This document shows positions 5,277 to 10,681 of a DNA stretch of 10,681 bases, one piece after another. The position numbers and the translations under genes were made by a program. This DNA comes from Oceanicaulis sp. (GTDB lineage: Bacteria > Pseudomonadota > Alphaproteobacteria > Caulobacterales > Maricaulaceae): positions 1-10,681 of the forward strand of contig RKRX01000021.1 of NCBI GenBank assembly GCA_007571185.1. The letters are read 5' to 3'. How positions within the stretch are numbered: the first letter of the stretch is position 1; each line of letters opens with the position of its first letter. Below the pieces are notes generated by a model that was given only the letters and a program-made list of their open reading frames with translations, made no database searches and was not told the DNA's origin.

Positions 5277-7976
5277 ATGACCACAGAGGCGCTCAGCGGG
5301 ATGCATGCACTCTCAGGTCGTATGCAGGACGCACTGAAACTTCCCAGCGGTGCACGGTTTTATCGCTGCGCCTTGCAAATCAATCCGTTCGCTTATCTCA
5401 AAAGGTATGGGAAGATGACCCGCTTTGCTTCAGAAGAGGCATATAACAGGGCGATCATCGAAGCCTGCCTTGCAAACAACATTGAGGTCATTGCGGTCAC
5501 CGATCACTATCGCGTCGAGGATTCGGTACGCCTAGTGCATGCCGCGCGCGAAGAAAAGCTTCATGCTTTCAGCGGCTTCGAAGCTGTTGCGAAAGATGGC
5601 GTGCATTTCCTGTGCCTGTTTGACCCCGATAAGGATGAACACCTAGAGCGGTTCATCGGAGCATGCGGCATTTGTGGCACCGACCAACTGTCGCCAATAG
5701 GCGACAAGGATTCTACTGAGTTGCTGGAACTCGCCAAAGACTGGGATTCAGCGTGCATCGCCGCCCACGTCGCCTCTAAGGGCGGGTTGCTGAAAACACT
5801 CTCGGGGCAATCAAGGGTCAACGTTTGGACTCATTCCGACCTGCTCGCCTGCGCATTATCAGGTCCGGTCGATGAAGCGCCGGAAGGGGTCAGGCCGATC
5901 CTCAAAAATAGGAACCTAGAACACAGGCGCGACCGCCCCGTCGCGATCCTGAATGCTGCGGATGTCAATGACCCGGAAGATCTGAAGAAACCCGGCGCCT
6001 CCTGCTTCATCAAAATGTCCACCGTCTCGATCGAAGCCTTCCGGCAGGCATTTCTCGACCCGGACTCCCGGGTTCGTCTGCTCAGCGAGCAACGGCCCGA
6101 ACCCCATGCCGAGTTCGTCGCGATGACCTGGGAAGGCGGATTCCTCCGCGATACGGCTGTGCATTTCAATAAGCACCTGAATGTACTGACAGGGGGACGC
6201 GGCGCGGGTAAATACACGATGATCGAAAGCATACGTTATGTGCTTGGCCTTGATCCCCTCGGTGAGGAGGCGCGGAAAATTCATGAGGGCATGGTCCACC
6301 ATGTCCTGCAACCGGGTACGAAGGCTTCGTTGCGTGTGCGATCGCGCACGCCCTCGCCGCGTTGCTACACAATCGAGAGATCAGTGCCGAACCCCCCCGT
6401 CGTGAAAGACGAAGAAGGACGGGTTCTGGCTCTGTCCCCGCATGACGTGATGCCAGGCGTGGCCGTCTTCGGGCAGCACGAAATATCAGAACTGACGAAG
6501 AGCCCTGAAAAACTTACACTGTTGCTAGAACGTTTCGTGAAGCAGGATTCTACCCTTCTGGAACGAAAATCTCGGGTGCGTCTGGATCTAGAGCGTTCAC
6601 GCAACCGGATCATGAGGACGCGCCAGGAGTTACAGCATCTTGACGAGCGGCTTGCAGAGTTACCAAGTCTTGAAGAAATGCAAAAGCGATTCCAGCAGGC
6701 GGGACTCGAAGATCGGCTCAAAGAAAAGAGCCTACTCGTTCGTGAAGAACGTCTGTTTGTCAACCTAGATGAACGAATTGAGCAGTACCGTACTCTCCAT
6801 CGTGAACTCACCACAGCACTGCCCGTTGATACAGCATTCGTCACCCGCAAGGCTGTCGAGGGGCTGCCAAACGCCGACCTCCTTTCCGAAATCGAAGAAA
6901 TCCTCGGAACGCTGAGCACGAAACTTGAGACCCTCAGTGAACAGTTTGGCGAGGTTCTTGCCGAAGCTGATCGCGCGATCGCACAGACAAAATCACGCTG
7001 GAATGGGCACAAGATTGCAATCGAGGAAACCTACGAAAAGCTCCTGCGCGAACTTCAGAAATCAAAAATTGATGGCGCAAAATTCATCCGGCTTCGCCAG
7101 CAGATTGAGACGTTGCGGCCACTACGCGAGAGAATGCAACGCCTCAGAAGCAACCTGCAAGCGTACGAAACCGAACGCCGCAATCTTTTGGCTGAGTGGG
7201 AAGACATCAAGGCGTCCGAGTACAGACAGCTTGAGACCACAGCGAAGCAAGTGTCCCGAAAGCTCAGCAACAAGGTGCAGATCAAGGTCGCCATGGCCGG
7301 GAACCATGATCCGTTGGAACAGCTTTTGCGAGAAGAAATCGGGGGCAATCTTCGCCGCGCGCTGGAACATCTGCGTAAATCGGGCCCGTTATCTCTGCCA
7401 GACCTAGCGCGGCGGTGCAGGGAAGGACAAGAGGCGCTCAGACAGAAGTATGGCCTGCCGCCCGCTGCAGCAGAACGGATCGCACAGGCCGACCCAAACC
7501 TGTTCATGCGTATCGAAGAACTCGAATTGCCTGCGATAACACAGATCAGCCTGAACACAGCTCCTGACGGAAAACCGCACTATTGGCAAACGCTTGAGAA
7601 GCTCTCGACCGGTCAAAAGGCGACGGCTATCCTGTTGCTTCTGCTGCTTGAGTCAGAGTCACCCCTTGTCGTCGATCAGCCTGAAGACGATCTCGACAAC
7701 CGTTTCATCACCGAAAGCGTGATGCCGATCCTGCGGCGAGAAAAGCAGCGACGCCAGTTTGTCTTTTCAACACACAACGCCAATATCCCGGTTCTCGGAG
7801 ATGCAGAACTTATCCTCGGTCTCACTCCGACTGGCGAAGCCGGGAAAGGTCAGGCGCAGATCAAACCAGAGCATATGGCCGCCATCGACCATGAGCCCGT
7901 GCGCGAACTGGTCGAAAACATTCTTGAAGGCGGCAAGGCCGCATTCGAGATGCGCCGTTCCAAATACGGATTTTGA
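5277..7976 (+). CDS. PHP-like / SMC-like ATPase, TrlF-type family
   Basis: About 899 residues. Residues about 28-170 form a PHP-like domain: TDH at 75-77, GFEA at 100-103 and AAHV with His164 are kept, but the first motif, normally HxH, reads LQIN (Gln34, Asn36). Residues about 290-345 carry the P-loop GGRGAGKYT (306-314), where the Ser/Thr after Lys is Tyr313. A charged coiled-coil region (about 420-670) follows, then the ABC-type signature LSTGQ (776-780), Walker B VVDQPEDDLDN (D800) and the H-loop STHN (His833). This order matches TrlF-type AAA/SMC-like ATPases, which recur in accessory and defence regions; a nucleic-acid substrate is inferred. In-frame TTG (5202) and ATG (5217) starts lie upstream, and ATGs at 5301 and 5322 downstream. 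None has a strong ribosome site; 5277 was chosen because the sequence before it lacks coding character. The next gene begins 3 bases after the stop, so the two form an operon. Confidence 0.8.
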   Translation: MTTEALSGMHALSGRMQDALKLPSGARFYRCALQINPFAYLKRYGKMTRFASEEAYNRAIIEACLANNIEVIAVTDHYRVEDSVRLVHAAREEKLHAFSGFEAVAKDGVHFLCLFDPDKDEHLERFIGACGICGTDQLSPIGDKDSTELLELAKDWDSACIAAHVASKGGLLKTLSGQSRVNVWTHSDLLACALSGPVDEAPEGVRPILKNRNLEHRRDRPVAILNAADVNDPEDLKKPGASCFIKMSTVSIEAFRQAFLDPDSRVRLLSEQRPEPHAEFVAMTWEGGFLRDTAVHFNKHLNVLTGGRGAGKYTMIESIRYVLGLDPLGEEARKIHEGMVHHVLQPGTKASLRVRSRTPSPRCYTIERSVPNPPVVKDEEGRVLALSPHDVMPGVAVFGQHEISELTKSPEKLTLLLERFVKQDSTLLERKSRVRLDLERSRNRIMRTRQELQHLDERLAELPSLEEMQKRFQQAGLEDRLKEKSLLVREERLFVNLDERIEQYRTLHRELTTALPVDTAFVTRKAVEGLPNADLLSEIEEILGTLSTKLETLSEQFGEVLAEADRAIAQTKSRWNGHKIAIEETYEKLLRELQKSKIDGAKFIRLRQQIETLRPLRERMQRLRSNLQAYETERRNLLAEWEDIKASEYRQLETTAKQVSRKLSNKVQIKVAMAGNHDPLEQLLREEIGGNLRRALEHLRKSGPLSLPDLARRCREGQEALRQKYGLPPAAAERIAQADPNLFMRIEELELPAITQISLNTAPDGKPHYWQTLEKLSTGQKATAILLLLLLESESPLVVDQPEDDLDNRFITESVMPILRREKQRRQFVFSTHNANIPVLGDAELILGLTPTGEAGKGQAQIKPEHMAAIDHEPVRELVENILEGGKAAFEMRRSKYGF

Positions 7977-7979
7977 GAC

Positions 7980-9185
7980 ATGACGACACGCACCGAACTG
8001 CTGGAAATCATAGCAAACGGCGAGAATTCCGAGGTGGAATTCAAAAGGGACGATCTGCAAAATCATCTTCTCGCCAAGGAAATTGTCGCCTTCTGCAATT
8101 TCGAAGGAGGGATGGTTCTGCTTGGCGTTGAAGATGACGGGAGCATTTCTGGGCTGAACAGAACAAATCTCGAAGACTGGATCACGACAACGTGCCGGGA
8201 CAAGATCAGGCCCGCCGTCACCCCTTTTTTCAAGACCATCAGAAATGTGGAGCACGGCAAGGATGTCGCGATTGTACGTCTGCCGAGGGGGGCCGATGTT
8301 CACGGTCAATGGCATAACAACAAACATACCTATTATATCCGGGTCGGCGCCCAAAGCCGCGAAGCTTCCCCGGAGGAACTCAGTCGCCTGTTCCAGCAAC
8401 GCGGCGCCTTTCGGGTCGAGTTGCGGCCGATTTCCGGTGCGACGAACCATGATCTCGACCGCCGCCGCCTCAAGGATTATTTCAGCGGTATCCGGCAGCA
8501 AGAAATTCCCGATGATGATGACGATGCAGGATGGCGCACGCTTCTTTTCAACACCGAGATCATGGTTGAAGAGGGTGTAACGCTTGCAGGAATACTGCTC
8601 TTCGGAAAGACTCCGAACAGGTTTCTGCCGCAAGCCGGTATTGATGCTGTAGCCTTTCCAGGAACGGAAAAAGATTACGCAATGAGAGAACGTGCGACAC
8701 TGCGCGGACCGATGACGCCCCTGATGAATGCAACCGGCGGCCTTGTGGAATCGGGGCTTGCCGAACAGGCGCTTGAATTTGTCAAACGCAACACTCCTGT
8801 GACGGCTGTTCTCGAAAACGGTGTGCGGCGTGTGGAAAAACCTGCCTATCCCGACGAGGTGATCCGGGAAGCCGTGGTCAATGCCCTGATCCATCGCGAT
8901 TATCTTCTCACCAGCACCGATATTGAACTGGCCATTTTCAAAGATCGCATGGAAATTCTTTCACCGGGCAAACTGCCAAACGGCCTCACTCCCGACAGAA
9001 TGCGTCAAGGAACAAGAGCGGCGCGAAACCCGCTTCTGAAGGACGTGATGAGAGATTATGGTTATCTCGAACACATGGGGATGGGCGTTCCCCGCAAAAT
9101 CATTCGCGGGATGAAAGAACACAACCAGACAGAACCCGATCTGATAGAAAACAATGAACGGTTTCTTGTGCGCCTGTTCAGGTGA
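7980..9185 (+). CDS. Schlafen AlbA_2 domain plus GHKL-like ATP-binding protein
   Basis: A 401-residue protein. Residues about 13-125 match the AlbA_2 (Schlafen-type) domain: SEVEFKRD, AKEIVAFCNFEGG, LLGVEDDG and, near the end, YYIRVGAQSREAS. The C-terminal third matches the ATP-binding module often fused to AlbA_2: the N-box REAVVNALIHRDY (Asn301), the block MEILSPGKLP (Gly330), then RNPLLKDVM and YLEHMGMGVPRKI. Family members are annotated as ATP-binding proteins or putative transcriptional regulators. AlbA_2 domains are thought to bind nucleic acid, and several occur in phage-defence loci. An acidic run of five Asp lies at about 178-182. The ATG is 3 bases after the ATPase stop with no obvious Shine-Dalgarno site, so translation is probably coupled and the products likely act together. 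Function here is inferred from context. It is convergent with the TIR gene and resolvase relic. Confidence 0.82.
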   Translation: MTTRTELLEIIANGENSEVEFKRDDLQNHLLAKEIVAFCNFEGGMVLLGVEDDGSISGLNRTNLEDWITTTCRDKIRPAVTPFFKTIRNVEHGKDVAIVRLPRGADVHGQWHNNKHTYYIRVGAQSREASPEELSRLFQQRGAFRVELRPISGATNHDLDRRRLKDYFSGIRQQEIPDDDDDAGWRTLLFNTEIMVEEGVTLAGILLFGKTPNRFLPQAGIDAVAFPGTEKDYAMRERATLRGPMTPLMNATGGLVESGLAEQALEFVKRNTPVTAVLENGVRRVEKPAYPDEVIREAVVNALIHRDYLLTSTDIELAIFKDRMEILSPGKLPNGLTPDRMRQGTRAARNPLLKDVMRDYGYLEHMGMGVPRKIIRGMKEHNQTEPDLIENNERFLVRLFR

Positions 9186-9222
9186 GCAAGCGTGAAACCG
9201 GGCTGGGGCCGCTTCACCATCC

Positions 9223-9287
9223 TGCCCGGCGCCTGCGAATCGGAGGTGGTTTTGTTGCGCGCCGGGCATCGGGCGGGGCTGTTTTTT
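9223..9287. terminator. 10-bp perfect inverted repeat and T-tract after the AlbA_2 gene
   Basis: TGCCCGGCGC (9223-9232) and GCGCCGGGCA (9259-9268) are exact reverse complements separated by 26 bases, 37 bases after the AlbA_2 stop. A run of six T's follows at 9282-9287, 13 bases past the stem. The long loop and the delayed T-tract make it an imperfect rho-independent terminator. It could instead be a leftover recombination or protein-binding site next to the resolvase fragment. Confidence 0.35.
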
Positions 9288-9487
9288 ATGCGATCGTATT
9301 GCGTGACTATTACAACATCACCATTCCACAGCTGGTCCAGCATCTTGCCCAGCTCGGGCCGCTCACACTTCGACCCGCTGATCCGATCTGTGAAAAGCTT
9401 CCCAGCTCCCACCGTCCTTAGAGCGTCTGTCTAGTAGGCATCAAGATTCTGGTCGTCCGTGCCAGCGCGGGCATAGCCGATAATCAT
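9278..9487 (-). pseudogene. Serine resolvase (Tn3-type) N-terminal fragment, inactive
   Basis: The frame begins MIIGYARAGTDDQNLDAY, meets TAG at codon 19 (9431-9433), and continues TDALRTVGAG, then KLFTDRISGSKCERPELGKM and LDQLWNGDVVIVTQYDRIKNS. This follows the catalytic domain of Tn3-type resolvases and invertases up to about residue 70, where homology ends near a GC-rich inverted repeat; the remaining catalytic half and the DNA-binding helix-turn-helix are missing. The nucleophilic serine of the usual RVST motif is gone (RAGT). The fragment is therefore dead three times over: stop codon, lost serine and truncation. Its ATG overlaps the TIR gene stop as ATGA. Such fragments usually mark a former transposon or integrative element. 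Confidence 0.75.
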
Positions 9488-10392
9488 GCCAGCACCGCGA
9501 TACGTTCTTCGATGAACCCCGCTACGTCCGATGGCTTGTAGTTTTGAGCGTCTATGTAGCCATCGTGTTCAAAGATACCTTCAACCTTCCCATCATCTAT
9601 CCGAACGAACATAACCCTATCATCATCGCGACCATTAATGATCTCCTTCACAGCCCGAAATTCGATGCCACACCAGTCCTTGCGTTGATAATCCCCACTC
9701 GCAAAGACCACCACCAGGCGTGATCTGTCCCGGTAGATCGCCTGAAGAAATGTATCTAGCGATGGTCGTGCGAGTTGTGCTGTGTAGTTCTTATCATAGA
9801 AATAGCGGTCAGAGCCAAGGAGTCGTTCCAGATTCTTCGCAACCTCCTCGACATACTTTCTCGCTTCTCCTGGAAATGAGAGAGCTACGTCGAAGTGGTG
9901 ATCCGCTAGATTGACCTTCGGTCGAGCCTGGGACGCCCATTGAGGAAGGGTGATCCCTTTTCTGCTCAACTCGGCCGGGAGATCGACATCTTTCACCGCC
10001 CAATGGGTTCGGCCCATCTCCCAATTACCGATACCAAGCTCGAAGGTCATCTCATCGAGTTGAGATACGGACAAAAAGCTATCGAGCGGCTGAAGCTCGT
10101 AGTCCACCCGGACTTTGTTGGGACGGACAGTCAAGTCGCGAATTTGACCGAAGTGCGGATCAATCCTGTGGAAGGCCTCGTAGGCAAAGATACATGGTAG
10201 TCGCCGCAAGTAGTAGACGGCCGCTGCGTCCAATGATCCATAAATTTTATGTAACTCACCACTGGTATACTCACATTCACTAACGCAACGGCTACGCTCG
10301 ATTTTCCAAGGTTCTCCGTTCCAATCCTTGGCTTTTCCAGAAACAAATAGATTATACAAGCCCAATCCTCTCTTTGTAGAACGTCCAACCAC
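9484..10392 (-). CDS. TIR-domain protein with uncharacterised N-terminal domain
   Basis: A 302-residue protein. Residues 167-298 are a bacterial TIR domain: FDVALSFPGEARKYVEEVA opens it, SRLVVVFASGDY is the central strand and loop, and DWCGIEFRAV carries the expected catalytic Glu244. Bacterial TIR domains of this kind cleave NAD or make cyclic ADP-ribose signals, often in phage defence (Thoeris, TIR-STING, TIR-Argonaute types). The N-terminal ~160 residues contain DWNGEPWKIERSRC, LRRLPCIFAYEAFH and WEMGRTHWAVKDVDLP. I do not recognise this domain; it is presumably the sensor or localising part. No signal peptide or membrane segment is seen. The start is uncertain: GTG at 10392 lacks a good ribosome site but sits well below the promoter, while TTG at 10359 has GAGAGG 8 bases before it. 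Base composition is lower in GC than in the housekeeping genes. No other Thoeris gene is visible. Confidence 0.82.
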   Translation of the reverse strand: MVGRSTKRGLGLYNLFVSGKAKDWNGEPWKIERSRCVSECEYTSGELHKIYGSLDAAAVYYLRRLPCIFAYEAFHRIDPHFGQIRDLTVRPNKVRVDYELQPLDSFLSVSQLDEMTFELGIGNWEMGRTHWAVKDVDLPAELSRKGITLPQWASQARPKVNLADHHFDVALSFPGEARKYVEEVAKNLERLLGSDRYFYDKNYTAQLARPSLDTFLQAIYRDRSRLVVVFASGDYQRKDWCGIEFRAVKEIINGRDDDRVMFVRIDDGKVEGIFEHDGYIDAQNYKPSDVAGFIEERIAVLA

Positions 10393-10424
10393 AAGATCTG
10401 CACTCGAACAAAAACCGACAAAAA

Positions 10425-10454
10425 CTTATAATGTTTTGCTGGAGGTTTTGTCAA
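10425..10454 (-). promoter_or_regulatory. Sigma-70-type promoter of the TIR gene
   Basis: On the minus strand a perfect TTGACA (10449-10454) is followed, after 18 bases, by TATAAG (10425-10430), five of six matches to the -10 consensus. Transcription would begin about 10417-10419, giving a leader of about 25 bases to the GTG at 10392. This is the best promoter seen in the window. Confidence 0.6.
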
Positions 10455-10580
10455 ACTGCCTACCATCCTTCAAAATCTGTGCGTGATTTGACGTTTGTTT
10501 GAAACCCCGCTTTTGGTGGATTGGACACGTTCATCATCCCATAATGCCCAACAAAACCTCAAACCTCCCCATGCCCCCGC

Positions 10581-10681
10581 TCACCCCGCTTGGTCCGGGT
10601 CACCGCGCGCCTCCCGCAGCGCTCGGTTAAAAAAGTACCGGGTAGCCCTATCACGGGCTTCAGCGTCGGTCAACACAATGT
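10581..10681 (-). CDS. C-terminal end of an unidentified ORF, cut by the window edge
   Basis: A minus-strand frame enters from the right edge and ends at TGA (10581-10583). Its last residues include LTDAEARDRATRYFFNRAL and a tail EARGDPDQAG. The text is protein-like, with charged helical character. I do not recognise it, and only about 32 codons are visible. The stop lies about 130 bases upstream of the TIR promoter, so the TIR gene is probably transcribed on its own. Confidence 0.3.
   Translation of the reverse strand, partial: IVLTDAEARDRATRYFFNRALREARGDPDQAG

Noticed and set aside
7767..8894. Long 375-codon open frame on the minus strand
   Set aside because: It is antisense to the ATPase end and the AlbA_2 gene, shows no domain pattern, and the plus-strand reading has clear family motifs.
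10442..10560. Inverted repeat GAGGTTTTGT / ACAAAACCTC flanking the region upstream of the TIR gene
   Set aside because: Only 10 bases, low complexity, 99 bases apart, and not positioned like element ends.
1..10681. CRISPR array, tRNA, rRNA or full insertion sequence
   Set aside because: No regularly spaced repeats, no tRNA cloverleaf or rRNA motifs, and no complete transposase gene; the only mobile-element trace is the resolvase fragment.

Overview
The window looks like chromosomal DNA of an alphaproteobacterium. The evidence is the type of HspQ, a zinc-less MsrB, a fumarylacetoacetase-type FAH protein of alphaproteobacterial/proteobacterial style, G/C-rich third positions and almost exclusive use of TGA stops. 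A Maricaulales- or Rhodobacterales-like host is a guess from protein style only.

Layout. Positions 1-633 hold no convincing intact gene; a decayed minus-strand reading frame may lie in 1-443. Positions 671-5000 are ordinary housekeeping DNA. A MerC-domain membrane protein and hspQ lie on the plus strand. They converge, through a probably bidirectional terminator at 1507-1542, with a minus-strand cluster transcribed msrB > msrA > FAH-family hydrolase. msrA is broken by one in-frame TAG that replaces its catalytic tyrosine, while the rest of the frame is intact. A secreted NUC1-type nuclease is divergent from msrB.

From about 4950 to the right edge the content becomes accessory. A two-gene plus-strand operon (5277-9185) encodes a PHP/SMC-like ATPase related to the TrlF-type family and, 3 bases later, a Schlafen AlbA_2 plus GHKL-ATPase-like protein. 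It converges with a minus-strand TIR-domain gene (9484-10392) that has its own good sigma-70-type promoter. The TIR stop codon overlaps the start codon of a dead serine-resolvase fragment (9278-9487). A partial ORF enters from the right edge.

Interpretation. The ATPase/AlbA_2 pair and the TIR protein together look like a small defence island, marked by a resolvase relic and by gene remnants on its left side. This is inferred from domain content and neighbourhood. The ATPase has two odd points: its P-loop reads GKY where GKS/T is expected, and the PHP HxH motif is replaced by QxN. Whether the system is active or decaying is therefore open.
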